Of a stretch of DNA of 64,000 bases, positions 55,406-64,000 are shown piece after piece. Source of the stretch: Alentia gelatinosa (Eukaryota > Annelida > Polychaeta > Phyllodocida > Polynoidae). The position numbers and the translations under genes were made by a program. The notes below the pieces were generated by a model, which saw only the letters and a program-made list of their open reading frames with translations, was not told where the DNA came from and made no database searches. Where the stretch lies: the NCBI GenBank assembly GCA_950022655.1, contig OX465584.1, forward strand, positions 57,091,789-57,155,788, read 5' to 3'. Each line of letters begins with the position of its first letter. Position 1 is the first letter of the stretch.

Positions 55406-55938
55406 GATAAGCTGCCCATCCCTGCGATTCGGCTAATATGAGGTTAACTTTCGTTATTTATGAAGCAGGTCCCAGTAGAGGCCTAATATCGCAGGGAGAT
55501 AAATCGCCCAGTGTTTTACGGCCTTAACGGGGACAGCCTGCACCAGGACGTCATGTTAGATACCTGCACTCAGGTGAAGAAAGAAGTGGTGACGTTTAGT
55601 TATTATCTATCAAACACTTTGCCCCCTAAAACAATAACCTATAGTGTAGATATCGGTTAAGATGGAAATTGCAGCATTTGCTTGCTACAGACTTTTCTGG
55701 GGATTCTCTTGGTATGAAACATTGTCCTCATTGGTTTTTATTTTCCCGCTAGAAGTTTCTATTCCTTTTAGAAGTTATAAAAGAAAACATCCCAAAACAC
55801 CCCCACAAGGTGTGAGGGTCGTTTTTCAAACGTATAGGAGAAAATACAAACCATTATTCTCATAGTCATTGGTTTTCATTTTCCTTCTAGAAGTTTCTGT
55901 TATTAGATATCATAGAGGAAACCTATGGAAGTTTAGGG
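55406..55938. other. Unassigned sequence
   Basis: A local repeat pairs TTATTTTCCCGCTAGAAGTT (about 55739) with TCATTTTCCTTCTAGAAGTT (about 55876). No exon recognised. Confidence 0.4.
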
Positions 55939-56188
55939 TCAGAGCTCGTATCTCATCAAGTTTGAATCGCGTAGTAATTCACAAGGCAAAGCCACATGAA
56001 TTATGTAGCGATTCAAACGAGACCGTAAACTTGAATAGGTTTCTCAATTTATCTCACCCTTCACATTGACTAATGGGCTAACCTTTGTGACATAATCCCC
56101 CATTGAGCATTTTTTCTAAATACTCAATGGGCGTTGGATACGAGTTCCCCATGTTAAAACTATGGGGAAAAAATACCAGGGGTGAGAA
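55939..56188. mobile_element. FB3 element, copy
   Basis: Hairpin 55939-56040 (GTTTGAATCGCGTAG arms, apex CAAGGCAAAGCCACATG, 55982-55998), then module TTTATCTCACCC (56048) to ACCAGGGGTGAGAA (56188). Same order as 7187-7461. Confidence 0.7.
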
Positions 56189-56812
56189 GGGTCTTTTGAT
56201 AAGTACGTTTGACAGGATTAGCGTTAGATGTGGCATAGAACATGGAGTGTAAAGTCCTGGTCATACTGCTGCGATGATTAATGAACCCCGGTGACACTTT
56301 ATGGCTCTAACAGCGATGATCCTATCGGACTCAGTTGCCACAAAACTTCAAAAACCAGTATTATACCAAGTATTTTAAGTTGAAACAAAACTCAGTTATT
56401 TACCAGATCAGTATTTCACTTGAGGGGTCTTTCAGATGGTGTTATAATATATATCTTCAGGGATGTTAGAGTTCAGGGAAATCCTTGAAATCAGGAACTT
56501 TTGATAAAACACAGAAATATTGTTTTAATAGAATCTGTGTAAGTCAACCCCATATCATGTTGTGTGTAAATTTCATCTTGTGAGATGGGCTCCTTCCATC
56601 AACTCTCTGTGAGTGTATTTGGGTGGTATCATTCTCTCAGAAAAAAACCCTATGTTATATCTGGAACTCTATAAACTGACTGTAAATGTTAAATTATTAC
56701 CTCCATGATCTTCAGGGTTTTCCCTGACAAGTTGGCGATAGATGAAGCATGGATAAGTATCCCTGAAATCCCTGAAACCCTTGGACAGTTACCATACAAA
56801 CTACTTTAAATG
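56189..56812. other. Unassigned sequence
   Basis: CAGGGATGTTAGAGTTCAGG (56459) and CAGGGTTTTCCCTGA (56713) could be remnants of M-type ends, too diverged to call. Nothing coding. Confidence 0.35.
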
Positions 56813-57000
56813 CATAGCCAACACCAGGAACCAGCTTCATTCTACACTCTCCCATGCAGATATTTGGTATGACAGCAATAGGGCATAGGAGATAGGGTTC
56901 TGATTGGAGAGAACATGTATACACTGTAGTACCAGCCCTACTCACTAGGAGACACAGCTTCCATGATTTTTTAGTTTCCAAATAAGCTTGTTCATTGTAG
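56813..57000. repeat. Interspersed repeat Z, copy 2
   Basis: Shares CACCAGGAACCAGCTTCAT, CACTCTCCCATGCAGATATT and AGGAGATAGGGTTCTGATTG with 24566-24745. Confidence 0.5.
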
Positions 57001-58132
57001 TCCCTGGGGTAGTGCTGTGGGGAGGGACGAAGTGGTATGGTGACAGCTAAATGTCCAACTGATGAATTGCAATCATTTGGTATACATGAAATGTTTGAAG
57101 TTCAATCATTTATATCTTAGTTGGGATCATGATATTTCATGAATAGAAATACGTTTACCTCTAAGAAACGAATGTCAAAAAAGGTTTTCTTGTATACAAT
57201 GAAAGAGAAAAATGTTGATTTTTAGTATTCCACCGTTGCGTTTTATCAACATTCAATTGTTGACAGACATTAACTTTATACTATAGATACTACATGTATA
57301 TATAAATTCGCTTTGGCACAAAACCTCAGAAACAATTGCCTACATTGCGTATCATGGCTATGCTACTGCAACTGATATAGAAAATTGCGATGCAAATCAT
57401 GCACTGTGCAATGTGACAGATCCGTTGCATCTCGCACCCAGGTTTAGTATATAAACTTCGTATTGATCAAAATTGAGAAAGTATTTCAAAGGAGATAATC
57501 TATTTAGGATTGTGAAGTGATGGCTACTTTCGGTTAATATTATCCAGACAATGAGTAAAACAAAGATTCTGTGATACATATATATATATTCGGAATTTTC
57601 ACTGAGATATTCTAGTTACAATAACATATCCACACCTTACCTGTTGGTGTAGTTGACCATGAGTGACCTCCTTTGATTTTATTTGCACACCGATGATTAT
57701 GGCCCTGCTGGCGCCAGGCATAGGCAAGATAAGGCGTTATAACAATAGGCGGCCCGTAACATTGTTTCATTAGCAGATCTGGAGAGATTGCAGGGTCTTA
57801 GGTGGATCTCACATGCCGTGCATTGTGTCCCTATCGCCTCTTCTATTTGTTCACTTATCTGCATCCCAGGGTGAATGGCAGGAAAATGTTACATTGTCAG
57901 GAAACATTGATCAAAATTTACATATCACGTGCAAGTTGATAATTGGATGGATCATGACTTGATAAGCTAGGATGCGTCTTATCGAACTGCCTATAAATCA
58001 TATTTAGTGCATTGTTAGGCTTTGAGGAAAAATTAATTTCCTTTTCCTTTTTTAAAGGCTTTGCTTTCCCCTGAATATTATGAATTGTTGATGTTATTGT
58101 TCTCTATTCTGCACCACTCCAAGAGGATACTT
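57001..58132. other. Unassigned; possible regulatory part at 57700-57990
   Basis: 57001-57640 is AT-rich without features. 57690-57990 holds several GATA-type motifs (CAAGATAAGG, CACTTATCTG, TTGATAATTGG, TTGATAAGC) in complex sequence. That would suit an enhancer but is not evidence of one. Confidence 0.3.
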
Positions 58133-58300
58133 ATATAGAACGACCTGACCATGCTGTACATGCTACAAAACGAGATGGGGGATTGTTGCTTTTTACTGAA
58201 CGAGGCCCCAGGCCGAGTTCTGTAAATAACACCAATTCCCATCGAGTTTTGTAGCATGTACAAGCATGGTGGGTCGTTCTATATTTATTATATACCCAAA
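58133..58300. mobile_element. FB4 hairpin
   Basis: Arms TATAGAACGACCTGACCATG and CATGGTGGGTCGTTCTATA pair; GCTACAAAACGAGATGGG pairs with CCATCGAGTTTTGTAGC. Apex GAACGAGGCCCCAGGCCGAG has GA at 58202 and 58215. A TATTATATACCC end follows. Confidence 0.75.
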
Positions 58301-58504
58301 ATTAATCAAACTTACCATATATGGTCATGGAAGACATGTCAGCATGAAAGTCCATACACTGCTGATATTTCAACGTGTGTAGTATAACAGTGTACTGCAC
58401 AAGGTTGAGTATACAATTTATACTACACAGGGAGCAGCAGTACGTAATTATCAAATATACTGCATGGTTATATAATAAATATAAGAACACAACGAGATCA
58501 CGTG

Positions 58505-58760
58505 ATTTATTATCCACGTAATACATAGTGTCCATGGAGAACACATGGGGAGCATGTATCTACATACCCGGAACATACAGATATGTTGTATGCTCCAGGC
58601 TGCAAAACCCGCCATATATGGGAAAATAGTGCACACTGAAAAATAGTACGTACCTAGATGAACTATTATCAGTATGCCACTTGTCAGGAAAAGATGGATA
58701 ACAAATACAATATAGACTGGTTTCTGATAAAAGCGGTCGTATGCTCCTTGGAGTTAGACA
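58505..58760. mobile_element. FB1 element, truncated hairpin
   Basis: Module TTTATTATCCACGTAATAC to GGATAACAAATACAATATAG, with GGAAAATAGTGCACACTG inside. Only the first hairpin arm (GACTGGTTTCTGATAAAAGC) is present; sequence diverges after 58760. Confidence 0.7.
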
Positions 58761-58977
58761 AAGAATAGCAGTCACATATAAAAACAATCCTAGTACAACA
58801 CAGACAGTAACGATGGACAGAAGGACATTAGGATTATTATGGGGTACACATACAAAGTTGTTAGATATATTTCCGTTTACCAAATAAGTATTCGCACACA
58901 TGGATGCCTTGTCATTTGACTCAGTCGTGCATAATGCATAATTTTGTAGTAGATATTGTTTTTTTAGGCTCAATATT

Positions 58978-59295
58978 TATATAGAACGTCCTGACCATGC
59001 TGTACAAGTCACAGAACGAGATGCTAATTTACGGTTTTTACGGACCGAGGCGTTTACGCAGAGTTCCGTACAAACGGTAAATTAGCATCGAGTTCTGTGA
59101 CTTGTACATGCATGGTTGGACGTTATATATTTACTATATACCCGAAATTCTTTTTTAAAAATCGATTTCATTTTTCTTAACAACCAAAAAAATTAATTAA
59201 TGTGTATGGCTAGGTAGTCCGTATTTTGGTGTATTTTTACGTCATATGCCAAAACGGTGCGTATTTACAGTATATACGGCATGGGTATATAGTAA
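58978..59295. mobile_element. FB4 element, copy
   Basis: The hairpin 58978-59130 pairs TATAGAACGTCCTGACCATG with CATGGTTGGACGTTATATA and CAAGTCACAGAACGAGATG with its inverse; GA faces GA (59047, 59061). Module from ACTATATACCCG to GGGTATATAGTAA (59295). Opposite orientation to 39111-39447. Confidence 0.75.
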
Positions 59296-59497
59296 TACCG
59301 ATTCAGTTTTGGAATAAACACCGGAACTTAAGGTGAATTGTTTATGCCAAAACATCTCATGTATATGTTTATGAATTAAAGGCATTATAAAAAAATCATC
59401 TGAGAGAGAGCTGGCTACAAAGAGAAGATGCTTTCTTATCGGTTCATATCATTAACACCACTTCATTATCAACAAACGTTGTCCCCATAGGTGGACC

Positions 59498-59755
59498 TCA
59501 AAGGCAACTCTCTTGTCTTGGAGGTAGAAATAAGACCAGCAGACATCCGGGAGCCATGATTCCAATCGCAGCCTTTATGTTTGAGACTCGAGTGTCCCCC
59601 GCATGTTCAATCAAAGGCCTTACAAAGACTCGGACGGTTTTTGATGAACGTTGAAAAAAAATAGTTTCAACCGCTCCTAGCTCCCTCCAACAATGGTGGA
59701 ATGCCTCCATTGTCAGCGTAAATGTCTCAGATAAATCGTCGGCCAAGACCTGAGA
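59498..59755 (-). CDS. Possible exon, unknown product
   Basis: A frame of about 85 codons follows an acceptor-like TATTCTCAG on the minus strand (near 59754) and reads LADDLSETFTLTMEAFHHCW, then GAVETIFFQRSSKTVRVF. There is no ATG at its beginning, so it would be an internal exon. A GTAAGG within the frame, after VRVF, could be the donor. Codon use looks protein-like, but no family is recognised. Confidence 0.2.
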   Translation of the reverse strand, partial: SQVLADDLSETFTLTMEAFHHCWRELGAVETIFFQRSSKTVRVFVRPLIEHAGDTRVSNIKAAIGIMAPGCLLVLFLPPRQESCL

Positions 59756-59815
59756 ATATTCTCCACTCGGGGCCTGAACGTGAAATTATTCTGAATGGTA
59801 ATGTGCATGAATTGT

Positions 59816-60140
59816 TATTATATACCCATGGCCGAACCTCTGTGAAATACTTCCCGCTGCTAGGGGTGAATTATTTGTAATGTTCGAGCGCACTGTGCCC
59901 GTAATCATTATTCGCGCGCACTGTGCCCGTAGTGAATGCCTTGAGTCAACAGGTACATAAAATAAGTGCATGAAATAGCATTTTTTACCTGATATTCAGG
60001 TATGTAATAATAAGAGCCCATAGGGATACCCTCCTCGGCATTTTGGAGCCATGAATATGCCCCTCCGCCTGCAGTGTCGGGACATATTTATGGTATCAAA
60101 ACCTCGAACGGCAATTCCTATGGGCTCAGTGACCACGTTT
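59816..60140. mobile_element. FB5 element, copy 3
   Basis: Module 59816-60010 (TTATTATATACCC to CAGGTATGTAATAATA) with CCCGCTGCTAGGGGTG and two CGCACTGTGCCCGTA repeats. Hairpin 60013-60140 pairs AGAGCCCATAGGGAT with its inverse; apex CCCCTCCGCCTGCAGTGTCG (TC at 60064 and 60077). It ends TTTTCCCTTATTATTA, which becomes the adjacent microsatellite. Confidence 0.7.
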
Positions 60141-60144
60141 TCCC

Positions 60145-60345
<201 letters not shown>

Positions 60346-60869
60346 GGATATTTATGTGATTAAACACTAAATTATTCTGCACTTGACCGCGGATTTACTA
60401 TCGTGTGAATAGATGCGGCGGGAATGACTCATTACTCAGGAGTTTCTCGAGACGGGTTTTAGAAGCCGGTCCCTGGCATCATGATTGTTCGTCTGGATGC
60501 CAGCATTGCCAAGGGCTGGAACTCTGCAACGAGAGACTTAGATTTGGAAGATAAGTGGATGGAACAAAGCGGAATGTGGGAAACCTTTTGAACTAGGAAT
60601 ATTTTGATGTTAGGACCGATGCATATATATATGCATGTTAAGTCCCTACCACCATTTTATACACACACAAAGGAATTTGCATATGTTCCTCTATATATTC
60701 TGTGCTTCCTTGCAGCTCAAATAGCGTCAATTCGTGGAAATATGCCATATATAGGGTACCCATACAAAGAGAAATCAAATTCCCCTAAGAACTCATATAA
60801 AAGATGCACAACCTAATTCCTCGAGACAGTCCCTTGTGAGAAACAATGTGCGCGAGAAGGCACATTATC
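60346..60869. other. Unassigned sequence
   Basis: No exon or repeat termini recognised. Confidence 0.4.
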
Positions 60870-60990
60870 GTAAAACTAGATGAATTTTAGTATAGGCCGC
60901 CGTATGCTACGAATGGAGTTTTGCGTAGGGATTTCATGAGGCGAAGCCGAGTGAAATCAGGAGTGAAAATTCCATGGGTTAAATTGAACA
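60870..60990. mobile_element. FB2 hairpin, partly eroded
   Basis: Starts ATCGTAAAACTAGATGAATT as in copies 1 and 3 and keeps apex GAGGCGAAGCCGAGTG (60938-60953) with inner stem ATTTCAT/GTGAAAT. The right arm has lost part of its sequence, and no TTTATCCTACCCC module follows. Confidence 0.6.
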
Positions 60991-61091
60991 TGAATCTCAT
61001 ACCTTTATTTAGACCTTTCTCAAAGATGGAATGTATCAGTATGTTATCACTCCCTGTATGCGTTACTCGACATTACAGGACTGCTGTTATA

Positions 61092-61517
61092 GGGCACAAA
61101 GTGCCTGCTAGTTCTGCCATCATCCGCCAGGAAATTGTAAGATAGCGCCACTGTAGTCAGGGGGGGGGGAGGCAACCACTGTTATCAGTTGTTATAATCT
61201 AGGGCTAACATTGAGACGAGGCAAAAATTCCTCCATGGCAAGGCCCCCCAAAATATTTTGGATAAATGAAGAGAAAGAAAGGGTTTTACCACACAAAACC
61301 AGACTCGTTCAAATAATATTAAAAATGGTTTATTGATGATTAACCGATGAGTTACAGTGAAATCAATGAGATGAGTGATTGATGAATCGTGTAAAAGCTC
61401 AACGTTTCGACCAATTAATTGGTCTTCGTCATCCATTGATAACGGCCCCACCACCTGGTGTTTTGAATGACGTTGGGGGCAAGATGGTGGCTTTCATAGC
61501 ACAGTAGCTATGCGCTC
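61092..61517. mobile_element. Q-family element, copy 3, interrupted
   Basis: GGGCACAAAGTGCCTGC at the left and GTAGCTATGCGCTC at the right, each next to TA. CACCACCTGGTGTTTTGAAT and GGGGGCAAGATGG match other copies. About 165 foreign bases interrupt it at 61267-61431. Confidence 0.65.
61267..61431 (-). mobile_element. Insertion with Penelope-like, hammerhead-like motif
   Basis: On the minus strand it begins GATGACGAAGACCAATTAAT, then TGGTCGAAACGTTGAGC, a perfect 8-bp stem followed by GAAACG. Penelope-like retroelements carry hammerhead motifs of form CTGATGA-stem-GAAACG at their ends. Here the first core bases differ (TGGATGA), so a working ribozyme is unlikely. Assignment is tentative. Confidence 0.3.
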
Positions 61518-62099
61518 TATACGGCATATAGCCTTTGATCTATGGGCGCTGCCATGACGCCCCTGAGTAGGTGTTCTTCACTAATGGAGGTGAAAAAGTA
61601 GGTGTTCTTCAGTAATGGCCGTGCAAAAGAAGTGAGTGATAATTGGTAAGTGTCAGCCTCTAGCCTTGCTCACATATGCATATAAAGTGTTCCATGTGAA
61701 AAACATCATGTACTGGGTTTTATCATTATGTCATCCTACTGTGGGATGGGTGTATAGAGTCAAGGGAACAATGGTAAAACATTGAAAGGCAGTTGAATTT
61801 CATAAGAAAAAAGATCCAGAATACAGGTTCTATCCCCCCTGAAAGAGCCTGCCATACTGCTGGCCTCCTAGTGACTGCTTCATGAGCTAACAATGGCTCT
61901 GTCCCCTGTAGGACAGGTTTTCGGGTCTCGATGAATATGTACATTATATTGACTGTCCGTTGTAGCTCGGCCGTTGTAGCTGACTGGATCGAGAGCAGAG
62001 GATTACGGCGTAATTGAGACTCTTTTGTTTCGTATCCAGCCTCTCCAACCCCCAATACATGTCGCATTATAAACTCCATATCACTGGCTTTGGGAATGC
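61518..62099. other. Unassigned sequence
   Basis: Short direct repeat GTAGGTGTTCTTCA(C/G)TAATGG at about 61568 and 61600. A 150-codon minus frame (61726-62178) lacks recognisable motifs. Confidence 0.35.
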
Positions 62100-62460
62100 A
62101 GCATCCCATGTGGTTATGGAACCGATTTCCGCTTCCGGCAGGGTGATTCGGCTGCCGCTCACTAGGGGGCAGGATCAAAGAGACGCGGGTAAGTCAGGGC
62201 GTCGGAGACAAAGCGGGCAGACGACATTCATACCGCCGCGGTCGCCGGGGAACAGCGGCGGGATTTGGCGCCCGCCCGCCGGCAATGGACGCGTGGTGCG
62301 GCGGCCGGGGATCGGGGGTAAGGCGTCTGACACTCCCGTGAAACGCCGGATCAGCCACCGGCCGCCTGTGCCGACAACGGCGACGTCACGTCAGCGGAGT
62401 TATTATCCACTGTACAATAAGTGTCACCCCCGGTCTGAGAACGATAGATCGTGCGCATGC
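62100..62460. promoter_or_regulatory. CpG-island-like segment
   Basis: Dense CpG, with GACGTCACGTCA (CREB-type, 62382-62393) and a strong donor-like CGCGG|GTAAGT (GT at 62189-62190) on the plus strand. A first exon with promoter is plausible. The frame across it (62014 onward) then enters the CCTT repeat and is not trustworthy. Confidence 0.35.
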
Positions 62461-62483
62461 TCTTCCTCCCGTTATACACCTGC

Positions 62484-63180
62484 GTTCGTTCCTTCCTTCC
62501 TTCCTTCCTTCCTTCCTTCCTTCCTTCCTTCCTTCCTTCCTTCCTTCCTTCCTTCCTTCCTTCCTTCCTTCCTTCCTTCCTTCCTTCCTCCCCCTCCCTC
62601 CATGCCTCCCTCATCCCTCCCTCCTTTCTCCCCCCCTTCCCTCCTTCCCGCCCTCCGTCCGTCCGTCCCTCTATCCCTCCCTCCCTCCCTCCCTCCCTCC
62701 CTCCCTCCCTCCCTCCCTCCCTCCCTCCCTCTCTCCTTCCCTCCCTCCCTCCCTCCCTCTCTCCCTCTCTCCCTCCTCCCTCCCTCCCCCTCCCTCCATC
62801 CCTCCCTTACTTTCCTCCCTTCTCCTCCCTTCCTCCTTTCTCTTTCCTGCCTTCGTGTTTTCCGTTCGTTCTCTTTTACCATTTCATTCGCCTCCAAATC
62901 ACCCTCATTTCATTTAATTGCATTCACCTTTGCTTCCTGATATCTTCTCTTCTAAATTCCCTTCCCTTTCCCTACAAAATTTCCTTCAAACTCCCATTCT
63001 CTCTGTTTTTTATCCCCACTCTCCTCCTCTCTCTTTCACCTTCTTTACTCTTCTCTCCAATCGCTATCTCCTCTTTAACCGCTGTACTGTGATTGGCTGT
63101 CCTATCCTTATCTCCCCACCTATGCCCCTCCTCGACACCCTCATCCCACCACTTCCACTCCCCCCCCCCCTCCCACACAC
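62484..63180 (+). repeat. Long polypyrimidine tract
   Basis: (CCTT)n at about 62489-62588, then (CCCT)n and mixed C/T to about 62850, then looser C/T-rich sequence and (CA)n near 63174-63190. Strand asymmetry is extreme; Pro/Ser/Leu frames on plus and Arg/Glu/Gly frames on minus are artefacts. Confidence 0.95.
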
Positions 63181-63224
63181 ACACACACACGACCATCCCA
63201 CCAACGCGCTAACAACAGACGGCT

Positions 63225-63720
63225 TTAAGTTCTGCAGCGTCCCATGATTGGCGCATGCGCCTCAGTCAGACTTTAATCCCGGACAGATTGTTGAGCCTGC
63301 TCTGATTGTCGTCTGCCAGCGCACAATTACACGTTTTTTCCCACCAAAAGCGAGTGATGAATTCCCGATCGAAATTGGAAAGATTAAGTTGTATATTAGC
63401 CACAAGGAACCCATATGGGCGGCTTAAAATGCACTGGTGTCGGGTAAAAACGGTGAACTTTTCTCCATAAATAGTGTTTGGCTGTTGTATAATGAGGACG
63501 ACAATGTGTTTGCCATTCCCTAAGCGGTGCGCGCGCTTTTTCCTTGGCGGGGATTTATTTTAGAGGGCCGGCAGAGTTTATGGGGTAATGTTTCTCATAT
63601 TGGCCAAAACGAGGTTTTTACTTCCGGGAGAATGGAGTTCGGGACCGGAAGCGGAAGCGGAAGTTGCGCGTTGGTCTCTGTGAAATGTAGAAATAACGAT
63701 TTGTCATTCTCTCTATTTTT
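63225..63720. promoter_or_regulatory. Candidate TATA-less promoter with NRF1 and ETS sites
   Basis: ATTGGCGCATGCGC combines an inverted CCAAT (63247-63251) with a perfect NRF1 palindrome (63251-63260). Further on, CTTCCGGGAG (63621) and ACCGGAAGC followed by two more GGAAG repeats (63644-63664) form clustered ETS/GABP-type sites. NRF1 plus ETS clusters typify housekeeping promoters. No exon is confirmed within the remaining sequence. Confidence 0.4.
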
Positions 63721-63905
63721 TTCATTCTGGTTTGTTCCGAAGCTGTAAAAATTGCAATGTGGTTTAAAAATAACGTGTTTTTTTCATGATGAGATTACCA
63801 CACATGTGTAAATCACAATGGGAATGGGGACTCGCATACGTCGAATAGAGACCGCAGAATGATGTCAAGAAAGCTGTGTCCTCTACACACTAAATTCATA
63901 TTAGC

Positions 63906-64000
63906 TTTTATCCTACCCCTAATATAAAATCCCATAGGCTTAACATTGGGTTTTCGTATGCCACGCTGACTGGCATACGGAGTTTCATATGCAACTAGTG
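63906..64000 (-). mobile_element. FB2 module, cut by window end
   Basis: TTTATCCTACCCCTAATATA, CCCATAGGCTTAACATTGGG and TATGCCACGCTGACTGGCAT match the right half of modules at 1576-1725 and 40441-40603 in reverse orientation. Confidence 0.75.

Noticed and set aside
61267..61431. Active hammerhead ribozyme
   Set aside because: The conserved CTGATGA box is altered at its first bases, so only a relic is proposed.
61726..62178. 150-codon minus frame
   Set aside because: No recognisable motif, crosses into the CpG island, and ends in AT-rich sequence; chance frame is more likely.
62014..63092. Pro/Ser-rich 308- and 213-codon frames and Arg/Gly/Glu-rich minus frames
   Set aside because: They are translations of CCTT and CCCT repeats.

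Overview
The window looks like intergenic or intronic DNA from an animal nuclear genome, most likely a marine lophotrochozoan such as a mollusc. The support is: splice-type GT/AG signals, a tRNA-derived SINE with a CAAACAAAC tail, TTAGGG-type telomere-like tracts, several classes of short non-autonomous DNA transposons with intact target duplications, and minisatellites. The mollusc assignment is inference; no complete protein gene was recognised. Long apparent reading frames over 11.4-13.0 kb, 53.8-54.6 kb, 60.1-60.3 kb and 62.0-63.1 kb are products of tandem repeats.

Possible genic pieces are few. The best is a 99-base exon at 33756-33854 (AG acceptor, ATG, 30 codons resembling a mitochondrial presequence, GTGAGT donor) containing an NRF1-type palindrome. 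Weaker ones are minus-strand reading frames at 15091-15360, 34857-35120 (piggyBac-transposase-like tail) and 59498-59755, a possible 5' exon with donor near 13387, and promoter-like GC-rich stretches near 1.9-2.1, 62.1-62.5 and 63.2-63.7 kb.

Most of the remaining sequence is repeats. I use local names. FB1-FB6 are foldback families, each pairing a short terminal-inverted-repeat module with a long imperfect hairpin: FB1 TTATTATCCACC, FB2 TTTATCCTACCCC, FB3 TTTATCTCACCCC, FB4 TTACTATATACCC, FB5 TTATTATATACC, FB6 TATTCCTATATACC. Other families are H (AAGACA[G/C]CGAC ends), I (CTCGACCC repeats with telomere-like core), J (GGTGGGCCCTAACGTC), K (piggyBac-like MITE, TTAA duplication), M (hAT-like, CAGGGATGCCAG, 6-bp duplication), N (GGGGCCATCCATAAAGTACG), P (pogo-like, CAGTARAACCCCG), Q (TATAGGGC) and a tRNA-derived SINE.

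The strongest unusual signal concerns the foldback hairpins. Families with unrelated stems (FB1-FB5) carry the same apex: two GA dinucleotides facing each other, usually in C-GA-G context, around a short inner stem. At least 17 hairpins have exact GA/GA on one strand. Several FB2 apices contain GCGNAGC, known as an exceptionally stable DNA mini-hairpin. Other notable signals are capture of 64 bases of neighbouring sequence (including a splice-donor-like site) by an H element, tandem arrays grown from FB1 ends and from the SINE core, a piggyBac-like MITE inside telomere-like repeats, and many readable nested insertions.
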